A DNA stretch of 64,000 nt from Flavobacterium sp. TR2 (lineage in GTDB: Bacteria; Bacteroidota; Bacteroidia; Flavobacteriales; Flavobacteriaceae). Position numbers and translations under genes: made by a program. The notes below the pieces were generated by a model, which worked only from the letters and a program-made list of their open reading frames with translations, was not told where the DNA came from and did not search any database. Shown in pieces: positions 10,156 through 19,600 of this stretch (its first letter is position 1; every line of letters starts with the position of its first letter). The stretch lies in contig NZ_CP104307.1 of the NCBI RefSeq assembly GCF_025252405.1, positions 3,844,001-3,908,000 on the forward strand, given 5' to 3'.

Positions 10156-10184
10156 TTTGATGATACAGTAAAATAATACATTTG
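10156..10184 (+). promoter_or_regulatory. Probable bioB promoter
   Basis: TTTG at 10156-10159 and TACATTTG at 10177-10184 match the Bacteroidota -33/-7 pattern (TTTG, then TAnnTTTG) with a 17-base spacer. The -7 box ends 31 bases before the bioB start codon, leaving a short leader. Confidence 0.55.
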
Positions 10185-10215
10185 ACCCAAATCATAAAGT
10201 ATAACAAAATAAAAA

Positions 10216-11205
10216 ATGAATAAGCAAGTAAGAAACGACTGGAAAAAAGAAGAAATTCAAGCTATCTACGATCAGCCTTTATTAGAACTGGTTTATCAGG
10301 CTGCGACTGTACACCGCAATTGGCATAAACCATCAGAAATACAGGTTTGCACATTGCTTTCTGTAAAAACAGGCGGCTGTCCTGAAGACTGCTCTTACTG
10401 CGGACAGGCGGCACGTTACCACACCGATATAAAAGTGCAAGCGCTTCTTCCGACAGAAACGGTTCTTGCGCACGCACAAAAAGCAAAAGAAGGCGGTTCT
10501 TCCCGCTTCTGTATGGCTGCAGCATGGCGTGAAGTCCGAAATAACAAAGATTTTGACCGTGTGATAGAAATGGTAAAAGGCGTAAACGATCTTGGACTCG
10601 AAGTTTGCTGCACTCTCGGAATGCTTACCGAAGAGCAGGCCATTCGTCTTCAGGAAGCAGGCCTTTATGCTTACAACCATAATTTAGACACTTCAGAAAG
10701 TTATTACGATGAAATAATCAGCACACGCAAATTTGACCAGCGCCTTGATACCATAAATAACGTCAGAAAAGCAGGAATCACAGTTTGCTCGGGCGGCATC
10801 ATTGGTTTAGGAGAATCTGATGGCGATAGAATTTCGATGCTGCTAACCTTAGCAACCATGCCTGTTCATCCTGAATCTGTTCCGGTAAATGCATTGGCCA
10901 GAGTAAAAGGAACTCCTTTAGAAAACAATCCGAAAGTGCCTCTTTGGGACATGGTTCGTATGATCGCCACTGCGCGTATAGTTATGCCTGCTTCTATAGT
11001 GCGCTTAAGTGCCGGACGCATCGAAATGACCGAAGAAGAACAAGCTTGGTGTTTTATGGCGGGCGCCAATTCTATTTTTACCGGAGAACGCGAAACTTTA
11101 TTGGTAACGCCAAACCCAGGGCTGTCTGAAGATATGCAGATGTTTCAGAATCTTGGTCTAAAACCTTTGGTTAAAGAAAATAAAAGCAGCTGTTCGGTGA
11201 TTTAA
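10216..11205 (+). CDS. bioB: Biotin synthase
   Basis: A 329-residue radical SAM enzyme that inserts sulfur into dethiobiotin to make biotin. The cluster-binding motif [12 protein letters not shown] gives C55, C59 and C62 in the CxxxCxxC spacing. Other BioB hallmarks are present: [39 protein letters not shown] and the C-terminal [10 protein letters not shown]. The start is supported by an upstream promoter-like element. No other biotin genes flank it, so the pathway is split across the chromosome. The C-terminal tail (SSCSVI) is cysteine-containing and not conserved in the family as I know it. Confidence 0.97.
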   Translation: MNKQVRNDWKKEEIQAIYDQPLLELVYQAATVHRNWHKPSEIQVCTLLSVKTGGCPEDCSYCGQAARYHTDIKVQALLPTETVLAHAQKAKEGGSSRFCMAAAWREVRNNKDFDRVIEMVKGVNDLGLEVCCTLGMLTEEQAIRLQEAGLYAYNHNLDTSESYYDEIISTRKFDQRLDTINNVRKAGITVCSGGIIGLGESDGDRISMLLTLATMPVHPESVPVNALARVKGTPLENNPKVPLWDMVRMIATARIVMPASIVRLSAGRIEMTEEEQAWCFMAGANSIFTGERETLLVTPNPGLSEDMQMFQNLGLKPLVKENKSSCSVI

Positions 11206-11266
11206 AAAATACTGGATTTTGATCATCATGAAACTTCTAAGAATGGCAAAAAATCTTAGAAACATT

Positions 11267-11298
11267 AAAAGATGTGCAAAGCGATTTGCACATCTTTT
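11267..11298 (+). terminator. Perfect hairpin terminator after bioB
   Basis: A perfect 14-bp stem (AAAAGATGTGCAAA at 11267-11280, complement 11285-11298) with a GCGA tetraloop. The arms start with A4 and end with T4, so it can act on either strand. A smaller 8-bp stem (TTCTAAGA, 11235-11242 / 11254-11261) lies just upstream. Confidence 0.8.
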
Positions 11299-11440
11299 CA
11301 GTTTAATTTTAGAAGGTTTCAAGAAAATCAAAACAAAAAAATGAAGCAAAACCTTACTGGCAATGCCTTTATGATTTGATTGCGCTGGTTTCAAATCTTT
11401 ATCGCTAATTTTACAAAGCAAAAAATGAAACAGAAAAGTT

Positions 11441-11947
11441 ATGCTAAAAAAAGCCCTTCAGCCTTTGATAGACAATGCTACAGTTATACTAATTATGGGC
11501 ACTATGGCGGGCGAACAGTCTATTGCCAAGCAGGAATATTATGCAAACAGAGGCAACCTTTTCTGGAAAATTCTGTTTGCTGTTTTTGAGGAAGAATTCA
11601 GCACTTCTTACGAAGATCGAAAAGCATTGCTTAAAAAACACAACATTGGTCTTTGGAATGTTCTTAAAAGCTGCAAAAGAGAAGGCAGCAGCGATGCCAC
11701 CATAACAGAAGAAACAATTAACGATTTTGAGAACCTGCATAAACAGTTTCCTAACATAAAGTATGTCTTTTTTGAAAGTAAAGCCGCCGCAAAATACTTT
11801 CAAAAATATGCTGTACCGCAGAAAAATGTGACTTATATGACTCTGCCCTCCACTAGCGGACTCAATGCAGGTTTAACAGCAGCAGAAAAAATGGAACAGT
11901 GGAAAGCTGTATCGCAAATAAGGCTTTCTATAAAAAATAACTATTAG
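11441..11947 (+). CDS. DNA-deoxyinosine / uracil-DNA glycosylase superfamily protein (family 6-like)
   Basis: This 168-residue single-domain protein has the layout of hypoxanthine-type DNA glycosylases of the uracil-DNA glycosylase superfamily. VILIMGTMAGEQSIAKQEYY corresponds to the nucleotide-binding motif 1 region, followed by NLFWKILFAVF (GNRFWKVL-like), EGSSDATI (GSSDAxI-like) and the C-terminal LPSTSG motif 2. Members remove deaminated bases (hypoxanthine or uracil) from DNA to start base-excision repair. It stands alone between terminators. The family assignment is by motif recall. Substrate preference cannot be decided here. Confidence 0.8.
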   Translation: MLKKALQPLIDNATVILIMGTMAGEQSIAKQEYYANRGNLFWKILFAVFEEEFSTSYEDRKALLKKHNIGLWNVLKSCKREGSSDATITEETINDFENLHKQFPNIKYVFFESKAAAKYFQKYAVPQKNVTYMTLPSTSGLNAGLTAAEKMEQWKAVSQIRLSIKNNY

Positions 11948-11976
11948 TTACAAGTTGAATGATGCAATAAGACAAT

Positions 11977-12219
11977 TTACCTGTTACGCATGATGTAGAA
12001 AAGTATTTCTTCTTCCAATTCCCTTGACAGATTCTCAAATTTCATCTTACGACGGTGGTTTTTCTCGCTCCTATCTTTGTAAAGTTCGGTTTTAGCAGTA
12101 CTTGCACAGTAAGCATCGCATATTACCTTAAATTTTTGATCAAGTATGTACAATTCTTTCATAGAATCAAAATACGCTGCAAATTTAACATTGTACAATT
12201 CGTCAGGGATAGCGGCCAT
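11977..12219 (-). CDS. Small conserved-looking hypothetical protein
   Basis: An 80-residue soluble, charged, predicted all-helical protein (PDELYNVKFAAYFDSMKE ... LSRELEEEILFYIMRNR) without signal peptide or membrane segment. The composition and the helical heptad-like C-terminus look like a genuine small flavobacterial protein rather than a chance ORF. It contains two cysteines (CDAYC). It converges on the DNA glycosylase gene with a 29-base gap. The function is unknown. Confidence 0.58.
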   Translation of the reverse strand: MAAIPDELYNVKFAAYFDSMKELYILDQKFKVICDAYCASTAKTELYKDRSEKNHRRKMKFENLSRELEEEILFYIMRNR

Positions 12220-12387
12220 AGGTCTGGTTGTATTTAAATTAATACTTTATTTTACCTTACAGGTTCATTATATACTTACATACTCAATTATAATCAGCTC
12301 TTTTTCTATAAAAAATTAATGGTGTCGAAAGAATACTTAAAATTAAATTGAAAAACTTTAATCTTTCCATCTGAGCCTCCTGAAATG

Positions 12388-12409
12388 GTTTCAGATTATA
12401 ATCTGAAAC
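12388..12409. promoter_or_regulatory. 22-bp perfect palindrome
   Basis: A continuous palindrome with no loop, half-site GTTTCAGATTA, between the EthD gene (stop at 12460) and the small protein start (12219). A zero-loop palindrome is better suited to a dimeric DNA-binding protein than to a terminator. No T-run follows on either strand. It could also be a cruciform-type termination signal for the EthD gene. Confidence 0.35.
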
Positions 12410-12459
12410 GAGAAATAGTAAAATGAACCTTGCAGCCGTTAAAATGCAACAATGGCAGA

Positions 12460-12771
12460 TCAGGTATTTTCTACATCATACACATAAATCTGCACCTCGT
12501 TATCACTGGCCAGAATTCTGCGGTCAGCGGCGCATTGCTGTCCAATATCCGACTTAAAAGATTCCATCATCATATCTAAAGATTCAAAATATAAATTTGC
12601 CACACGATAGACATCTGAATGCCCTGTGGTTGAAAAAACCGGCCCTTTGCTTATTTCATACCTTATCAATCCTGGAAGCTTCTTCGCTAATGGAATATGC
12701 ACTTCGAAATAATGTTTATTGAATAAGTCGATGTCTTTTGGTGTTTTGTAAATTACAGTCATTTTTGCCAT
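12460..12771 (-). CDS. EthD-domain (dimeric alpha-beta barrel) protein
   Basis: The 103-residue protein begins with the typical EthD segment (VIYKTPKDIDLFNKHYFEVH, then IPLAKKLPGLIRYEISKGP) and ends with a short beta strand (EVQIYVYDV). EthD proteins are small ferredoxin-like-fold dimers found in ring-degradation and stress contexts, and most have no defined reaction. It is transcribed divergently from a GlxA-type regulator 142 bases away, which suggests it is the regulator's target. The start used is MAKM. The internal Met4 is also possible. Confidence 0.85.
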   Translation of the reverse strand: MAKMTVIYKTPKDIDLFNKHYFEVHIPLAKKLPGLIRYEISKGPVFSTTGHSDVYRVANLYFESLDMMMESFKSDIGQQCAADRRILASDNEVQIYVYDVENT

Positions 12772-12913
12772 AATATTTGATTTGTTTATAAGATTAAACC
12801 ATTTTTAACAGTAAAATTAAAAGCAAAAAGCATACTGTCTGATATGAAAACTAGACATTCTTAGTGGTGCATTTGGACAATAACTTTTAGTACCTTTATA
12901 AGTAAAAAAAACA

Positions 12914-13891
12914 ATGAAACAGCTTACCATTTTAGTTCCTGAAGGAGACAATAATCTCTCAAGCATATCTGGCGCATACGAAATCTTTAAGAAGGCAAAT
13001 GCATTTTATAAAGCAAATGGCAAAAAAGAATTGTTTCATATCCAGCTGGCAGGAATTTCTGAAAAAGTAGAATTTAATGAAGGAATCTTTACGGTAAAAC
13101 CTCACGTTCATATTTCGCAGGTTGTTAAAAACGATCTTATTATTATCCCGTCATTAAATCACAATTACAATCTAGCCCTTGAACATAATGAAGAACTTGT
13201 GCAATGGCTGCGAAAACAATACGTAAAGGGCGCTGAAATTGCCACGATCTGTACGGGAGCCTTTATGCTAGCCGCATCTGGACTTCTTGACGGAAAGAGC
13301 TGTTCTACGCACTGGTCTGTCAAAGAAAATTTCAGCAGGATGTTTCCTAAAATAAATCTGCAGATTGATGAACTGATTACTGATGAGAATGGAATTTATA
13401 CCAATGGCGGCGCTTATTCTTTTCTGAATCTAATGCTTTACCTTATCGAAAAATATTATGGCCGAACTACTGCTGTCTACTGTGCAAAGGTATTTCAGAT
13501 CGAAATGAACCGAAGTACGCAGTCACAGTTTATTATTTTCTCCGGCCAAAAGAAACATGAAGACGAAATGGTGCTCCATGCGCAGTCTTATATCGAACAA
13601 AATTTGGGAGAAAAGCTTTCTATGAATGATCTTTCCATTAAATTTAATGTCAGCAGAAGAAATTTTGACCGCAGATTTATAAAAGCTACGGGAAATACTC
13701 CTGGCGAATATCAGCAAAGAGTAAAAATAGAAGCGGCCAAAAAAGCTTTTGAAACAGACCGCAAAACGGTAAATGAAGTGATGTACGAAGTAGGCTATTC
13801 TGATGTAAAAGCCTTTCGCGACGCATTTAAAAAAATTACAGGAATTCCGCCAATAGAATATAAAAAGAAATACCATAAAGGCGCAGCTTAG
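12914..13891 (+). CDS. GlxA-type transcriptional regulator (DJ-1/PfpI domain plus AraC HTH)
   Basis: This 325-residue regulator has two domains. Residues 1 to about 190 form a DJ-1/PfpI class I glutamine amidotransferase-like fold, with the nucleophile-elbow region IATICTGAFMLAASGLLDG and THWSVKENF. Residues about 220-320 form an AraC/XylS double helix-turn-helix (LSMNDLSIKFNVSRRNFDRR ... VMYEVGYSDVKAFRDAFKK, then ITGIPPIEYKKKY). The first domain usually senses a ligand and is not enzymatic in these regulators. Divergent placement from the EthD gene suggests local control of that gene. A hairpin terminator follows. Confidence 0.95.
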   Translation: MKQLTILVPEGDNNLSSISGAYEIFKKANAFYKANGKKELFHIQLAGISEKVEFNEGIFTVKPHVHISQVVKNDLIIIPSLNHNYNLALEHNEELVQWLRKQYVKGAEIATICTGAFMLAASGLLDGKSCSTHWSVKENFSRMFPKINLQIDELITDENGIYTNGGAYSFLNLMLYLIEKYYGRTTAVYCAKVFQIEMNRSTQSQFIIFSGQKKHEDEMVLHAQSYIEQNLGEKLSMNDLSIKFNVSRRNFDRRFIKATGNTPGEYQQRVKIEAAKKAFETDRKTVNEVMYEVGYSDVKAFRDAFKKITGIPPIEYKKKYHKGAA

Positions 13892-13918
13892 TCCAACGCT
13901 TTTTATTGGCTATAAAAA

Positions 13919-13952
13919 GCAAAACTCTCGAAACATTCTTCGAGAGTTTTGC
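13919..13952. terminator. Bidirectional hairpin terminator
   Basis: A perfect 14-bp stem (GCAAAACTCTCGAA at 13919-13932, complement 13939-13952) with a 6-base loop lies between the convergent GlxA-type regulator and the hydroxyproline operon. AAAA and TTTT in the arms allow use in both directions. Confidence 0.82.
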
Positions 13953-13968
13953 ATATAAAATGGATAAA

Positions 13969-15036
13969 CTATCTCAGTATAAAACCATTTCTCATTGGAT
14001 CTTTTGGATCTATTAAAAAGGTGTTTACTCCTGTTACAAAAGCCGTTCCTTCAACTTGCGGAATCACAGCTCTGAAAGGTCCAAATTTTTCTTCCCTCAC
14101 GAGAGAACCTATAAATGTGCTTCCTGTTATACTTTCAATTGTAATAAATTCATTCAAATTGATGGCATTTCTGGCTTTTTCTATAGCAATTCTTCCAGAA
14201 ACACCAGATCCTGTTGGAGAACGATCGACTTCGCCATCGGCAAAAACACAAACATTTCGGCTGTGATTGCCCGTATTCATTGGCTCATCGATAAAAATGG
14301 TTCCGTATAAGAAACTCAAATCTTCCTCAAACGGATGAAGAATTTCTTTATCCTGATTCATTACAGCGTGTTTGATGTCTACTCCATTCTGAATAATGGC
14401 TCTATAATTTTCCTCAGTCAATCCAAAATTCAAATGTGTATTTTTTCTCAAATCGACATACGCATAAAACGCGCCTCCATAAGCCAAATCATAGGTAACT
14501 TTGCCAATGCCGTCTATGTTTACAATACGATCAAGTCCTACAGCAAAACTTGGTACGCAATGGAATCTAACCCCTGTTACTTCGCCATTCAAAACATTGA
14601 CAAACGAGAAAATTCGTCCGCACGGAGCATCAATTTTCAATTCATTTTCTCCCTCTTTTATCTCTATCCATTTCATTTTTGCCGCCAATGTGCTTATTGC
14701 AATTATGGCATGGCCGCACATACTGCTATATCCTTCATTGTGCATGAAAAGAATCCCAAAATCTGCATCCTCATCATTTGGCGGAAGCAAAATGCAGCCA
14801 TACATATCAGCGTGGCCGCGAGGTTCAAACATCAATGCTGTTCTTAAAAAATCGTAGTTTTCTTTTATATCTCTTCGGTACTCTAAAACATTGCTCCCTT
14901 TCAGTTCTGGAAAACCAGAAATAATTACGCGCAATGGCTCGCCGCCTGTGTGCATATCAATCGTTTTGATCTGCAGTACAGCATCATCAGCTTTATAATC
15001 TATATTAGTACAAATATTTTGGTAGGTATTAGACAT
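13969..15036 (-). CDS. Trans-3-hydroxy-L-proline dehydratase (proline racemase family)
   Basis: A 355-residue member of the proline racemase superfamily. The first catalytic site keeps cysteine (SSMCGHAI, C107). The second site reads DRSPTGSG, with threonine (T275) where racemases and 4-hydroxyproline epimerases have cysteine. The Cys/Thr pair is the signature of trans-3-hydroxy-L-proline dehydratases (EC 4.2.1.77), which release water to give delta-1-pyrroline-2-carboxylate. The upstream gene, overlapping by 8 bases, encodes a reductase suited to that product, which supports the assignment. Predicted cytoplasmic, with no signal peptide. Confidence 0.88.
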   Translation of the reverse strand: MSNTYQNICTNIDYKADDAVLQIKTIDMHTGGEPLRVIISGFPELKGSNVLEYRRDIKENYDFLRTALMFEPRGHADMYGCILLPPNDEDADFGILFMHNEGYSSMCGHAIIAISTLAAKMKWIEIKEGENELKIDAPCGRIFSFVNVLNGEVTGVRFHCVPSFAVGLDRIVNIDGIGKVTYDLAYGGAFYAYVDLRKNTHLNFGLTEENYRAIIQNGVDIKHAVMNQDKEILHPFEEDLSFLYGTIFIDEPMNTGNHSRNVCVFADGEVDRSPTGSGVSGRIAIEKARNAINLNEFITIESITGSTFIGSLVREEKFGPFRAVIPQVEGTAFVTGVNTFLIDPKDPMRNGFILR

Positions 15037-16006
15037 TTTTTTGTGTTGTTAAATTATTATATTCTTCATAAAAATATCCAGCTGCAACAAGGTCTTCTAA
15101 AGCGTGTCCAACGGATTTAAAATAGGTAATTTCAGCATCAGAAGTTCTGCCTTGTTTTGCATTGCTGCACAGTTCAAACAGATCTGCTTTGATGGTCTCT
15201 TTCGTGATGATTCCATTTGTGAGCGGAATCAAAATATCACCGCTTTCCTTTAGTCCGCCCTGATAAGTATCTAGAAAAAGACTAGATTTTAGAACTGCTT
15301 CATCGTCTGCCTCACGCATATCTTTTTTATACGCCCCAACAAGATCTAAATGCTGGCCTTCTCTCAGCCATTTTCCAAAAACAAGCGGAACGGGTGACAA
15401 AGTTGCCGCCGAAATAATATCTACTTGAGAAATGACTTCTTCTATAGCTGAAACTGGTTTGCAGACAAATGAAGAACCTTCAAGGGCATCACAAACCAAT
15501 TGTGCCTTTTCGATCGTTCTTCCCCAAACATAAACCTCTGTTATGGGTCTAACACTTGCGTGCGCCTGAATTAAATTTACAGCTAATGCTCCTGTTCCAA
15601 TCATCAGCATAGACGAGGCATCTTTTCGCGATAGATAACTGCTAGCCAAAGCAGATGTCGCTGCAGTTCGTTTGCCTGTAAGCGATTTTGCTTCAAGTAT
15701 TGCTTTGATATTTCCTTTGTGCCCATCCAAGTAGATATAAGTTCCTTGAATGGAGGGCAAATCATATTTACCATTATTGGGACTTACCGTAACTATTTTT
15801 ACTCCCAAATCCTTACCTGCCTGAAATGCCGGCATAAGCAGCAATGTAGAATCTTTGCCCTCTTCTGGGTTAGGATAATCATGATGATGGCGCATAGGCA
15901 CGTTAATGCCTGGGGTCGAAAAACCAGTCCGGAGTTTTTCTATAAGTTCTTTAAAATTGCATTTTTCTTCAATGAAATGATCTGAAATAAACTGTATTGG
16001 TTCCAT
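15029..16006 (-). CDS. Ornithine cyclodeaminase / mu-crystallin family reductase, probably delta-1-pyrroline-2-carboxylate reductase
   Basis: This 325-residue protein has the family's N-terminal dimerisation part (FSTPGINVPMRHHHDYPNPE, LLLMPAF, LGVKIVTVSPNN) and a Rossmann NAD(P)-binding part (MLMIGTGALAVNLIQAH, EVYVWGRT, ISAATLSPVPLV). Within the family, members beside hydroxyproline dehydratases reduce delta-1-pyrroline-2-carboxylate to L-proline with NAD(P)H. The 8-base overlap with the dehydratase gene indicates translational coupling. Together the two genes would recycle trans-3-hydroxy-L-proline, a collagen component, to proline. A true ornithine cyclodeaminase role is less likely given the context. 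Confidence 0.85.
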   Translation of the reverse strand: MEPIQFISDHFIEEKCNFKELIEKLRTGFSTPGINVPMRHHHDYPNPEEGKDSTLLLMPAFQAGKDLGVKIVTVSPNNGKYDLPSIQGTYIYLDGHKGNIKAILEAKSLTGKRTAATSALASSYLSRKDASSMLMIGTGALAVNLIQAHASVRPITEVYVWGRTIEKAQLVCDALEGSSFVCKPVSAIEEVISQVDIISAATLSPVPLVFGKWLREGQHLDLVGAYKKDMREADDEAVLKSSLFLDTYQGGLKESGDILIPLTNGIITKETIKADLFELCSNAKQGRTSDAEITYFKSVGHALEDLVAAGYFYEEYNNLTTQKNV

Positions 16007-16657
16007 GTATTTTGTTGAAATTTCATTAAAAATAGAAGATTATTTTATTGCAATACTATTTCATCGGTAATCAGATAAGATAGGTCAATTTAAGGTTAAT
16101 ATAGTACAAATTGATCTCAGTTTGCAACCGCAATTTCTTACATTACAAAACCACATCTTCTTTCAAAAAATGACTCCTATTGGGGTTCTTTATCTAGGTT
16201 CAAAAAATTCGGCACTGCTTTTTATACTTACCCGTCTAGTCTTTATACTATCTATTTGTAAAATACCCAACAGTAAAGGATTTATCCTTCAAATGCATTC
16301 AAGAAAACAATTTATAGGGTTAATCTTAGAAAAACAGGTATTATTACCTGCTGATAATTTAAACCGCCACATTACATTTGTTATGATTTAATAATAGAAT
16401 ATTTACAGATTAATATCCAATTCCAGCATCTTGTATTTCCTGATCAGCTAGATTGTCATTTTCTTTGGAAAGAACCTATTAAAATCCCCATTTCTACACT
16501 CCTATTTCAATTACACAGAAAAACCTCTACGCCAAAAAATATCTGTATGAATTATTACAGGGTTTTCAGCTCTTAACAATCTGAATTCCATAATAATCTT
16601 ATTCCATTTTTTAAAAGTTTAGAAAAATTCAAGAACCAAATCAACTATTCTACTGCT
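16007..16657. other. Non-coding divergent region between hydroxyproline operon and molybdenum hydroxylase
   Basis: There are 651 bases without a credible gene. A short hairpin-forming inverted repeat (CAGGTA-TTAT-TACCTG, 16335-16350) is followed by a TACATTTG -7-like box at 16373-16380 on the + strand. If it is used, the molybdenum hydroxylase transcript would have a leader of about 270 bases. No recognisable riboswitch fold was seen, although a molybdenum-cofactor-responsive leader cannot be excluded by eye. Confidence 0.4.
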
Positions 16658-19600
16658 ATGAAAAACAAGGTAAATTTCTTTTTAAACGGGAAACCCGCGG
16701 TTATAGAAAATCCATCACCTGATTTGCTTTTAATTGATTATTTAAGATCTCCCGAAGTAGGGCTCTGCGGTCCCAAAAAACCATGCGGACAAGGCGGATG
16801 CGGCGGCTGCACGGTTATTTTATCGCAATGGGACTCTAAAGAAAAAAAGACCAGCCATCTGGCCATTAACTCCTGCCTGCGACCTGTTTGTGCCATAGAA
16901 GGACTTTCTATCACTACTATTGAAGGAACCGGCGCAGCTCGTAAACCTGACCCAGAGCATTTTGTGCAAAAGACCAGCTCGACACGTATGGCTGCCCCTC
17001 TTGGAGAAGACTATTCTCCCGTATTGGATGAAGCAGAAAAAAAAGCTGACGAAAAACGTATTGCTGTTTTCGAAAACATTGCCAAAAACACTCAAGACGG
17101 ATCCTGCACTGCAGAAATAGAACTCATAAAGGAAGTCTCTAATTTTCCTTCTGAAGAAACCCACTCAGGGATAAATCCAGTCGCATATCAATTGGCGCTC
17201 AACAACGGAAGCCAATGCGGTTACTGCAGCGTTGGATTTGTGATGAATATGTCCGAATTCATAATCAACAACAAAAACGCAACCAAGAAAGAAATCGAAC
17301 AGGCTTTTGACGGCAATTTGTGCCGATGTACAGGCTATCGATCCATCCTTACCGGAATGAAAACTTTTGCTTCCGATTGGGATTCTGCTGACGAAAAAAA
17401 GAGAATGTCCTGCACGCTCGATCCTGTTGGTAAAGCGCAGCTGCCAGGCAAACTAGAAATTCCTTTCCCAAAAGAAGCGGAGCATTCGCCTAAAGGCATT
17501 TCAATCAATCGCTGGACAACTCCAGCTACATTGGAGGAACTAGGAAAAATTCTAAATGAAAACGAAGACGTTAGATTAGTGCACGCCAACACTTCTTACG
17601 GAATTTACAAAAATGAATATCTTCCAAAAACCCAATATGTTGATATTCGTTTTATCCCAGAATTAAATGAGAAAAGTGAAATAGTAAATGATCATTTTCA
17701 ATTATCAGCCAGCACTACTTACAGTGACTTGATTGAATTGCTTTCTAAAGAAATTGGAGACAGCGTAGGCAGTCAGAATAAATCCAAATTGAATATTACA
17801 GCGCTAGAGGCATTAGACTATATGGCACGCAGAACCGCTGGACGCATTGTGCGTAATGCCGCAACAATTGGCGGTAATACCATGCTGGTTCTCAAGCACA
17901 TTCCAAAGGGCACAGGCGAGCCATTCCCTTCGGATCTTTTTACGACTTTATATGCTTTAGAGACAAAAATCAGCTACTATTTGGAGAAAAACGGCCAATT
18001 TAAAGCGTACACCAAAACAGCCGAAGAACTTCTTCAAGCAATTATAGGAGAACCGAAACTTGCTGACCAAATTGTTTTGAAATCCTATGAGATTCCTGTA
18101 AAAAAATCTAATGCTATTGTTTTTGCGCAAAAAGTGGCACTTCGTGAAGTCAACTCTCATAGTATTGTCAATGCGACGACCAATTTTAATATTAATGATG
18201 AATGCATTATTGAGTCAGCCGTAATTACTTTAGGCGGTATTGCGCCATATCCGTGGAGAGCAGCAAAGACCGAAGCAGCAATGCTAAATAAAAAGCTAGA
18301 ACTGGAAGATGTGAATAGCCTTTCTATAATTCTGGCAGAAGAAGTCCGTCAAAAACTCGAAGAAGTGGAGGCTCGTATGGAAGAAGTTCCTGATGAAGGT
18401 TTCACACCAGAATACCGTACACAATTGGCTGTTTCGTTCTTTTATAAATCCATTATAAATGCTCTAGTTGCTAAGGGAGTCAAAATTCCAGAAAACTTAA
18501 TCTCAGCGTCAGAGAACAAATGGGGACACTGGCCTGTGAGCGATGGCGTTCAAAATTATAAAACGCAAAATTACAAAGCTCCAGTCGCACAGCCATATAT
18601 CAAGGTTACGGCCATGTATCAAACTTCAGGACAGATTCACTATACACATGAGCTTCCTGTACCACCTCAAACTTTAAACGGTGCATTTGTGCAAAGCCGC
18701 AAAGCATTGAAAAATTACTTTTTTTCAATAAATGGTAAAAAAGTCAAGATTGAGGAATTGCGAATGCATCTCAAAAAGGAATATCCTTCTTTTACAGATA
18801 TTATTACCCATGAGAACATTAAAAACGGGGCGCGTAATTTTCAGGGAATGGGAAATGACCAACCGCTTTTCGCAGAAGAATTAGTAAACTATGTGGGACA
18901 ATCTATTGCTATGGTGCTTGCCGCAAATGAGCAGGAAGCCATCAAAATTGCGGCAGAGGTTTCAGAAAAATATGTAAACTACACAAAACCAGGAAGCCCA
19001 TACACGGGAGATTGGAGCGAACCAATTTTCGATTTTCTTGAAGCAATCACAAAAGGAAGCATTTTTCCTGATGCGCCAACTTCAACTCCATTCATATCTC
19101 ATATTTGGAAAATAACACGTCCGGGAAGCCAATTTGATTGGACAAAAGAACAGCCAGACCAACCTAAAACTCTATTGCGCAAAGAAAAGCAGTCAATAAC
19201 CCAAAGAGAGGAAAAAGTAGATAATATTCCCTGCACGGTGGTTAACTCTTCGCAGCTTTGCGGCGGGCAGGCTCATTTTTACATGGAGCCTCAAGCCTGT
19301 ATTGCCACTCCTATAGATGAAGGGCGCATAAAAGTGCAGCCATCTGTCCAAAGTCCGGGAGGAATGCACGATACAGTTGCATCAGCATTAGCGATGTATC
19401 ATCATCAGGTAGAAGTGAATGTTCCGCCTGTTGGAGGAGGATTTGGAGGAAAAACAGAGCAGACACGTTTTGTTGCCGGACCTGCTGCAGTTGCTGCAAA
19501 AGCAGTTAAAAAACCAGTCAGAATAGCCATGCCTCGCGACGAAGATACTGCTATGATAGGCAAACGCCATGCCTATTACGGCGAATACGAAATTGCAGTT

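Noticed and set aside
14335..14857. 170- and 118-codon ORFs antisense to the hydroxyproline dehydratase
   Set aside because: Shadow frames of a gene with clear catalytic motifs.
16122..16391. 89-codon ORF in the region upstream of the molybdenum hydroxylase
   Set aside because: Low-quality composition, no upstream signal, no recognisable motif. It covers hairpin and promoter-like elements.
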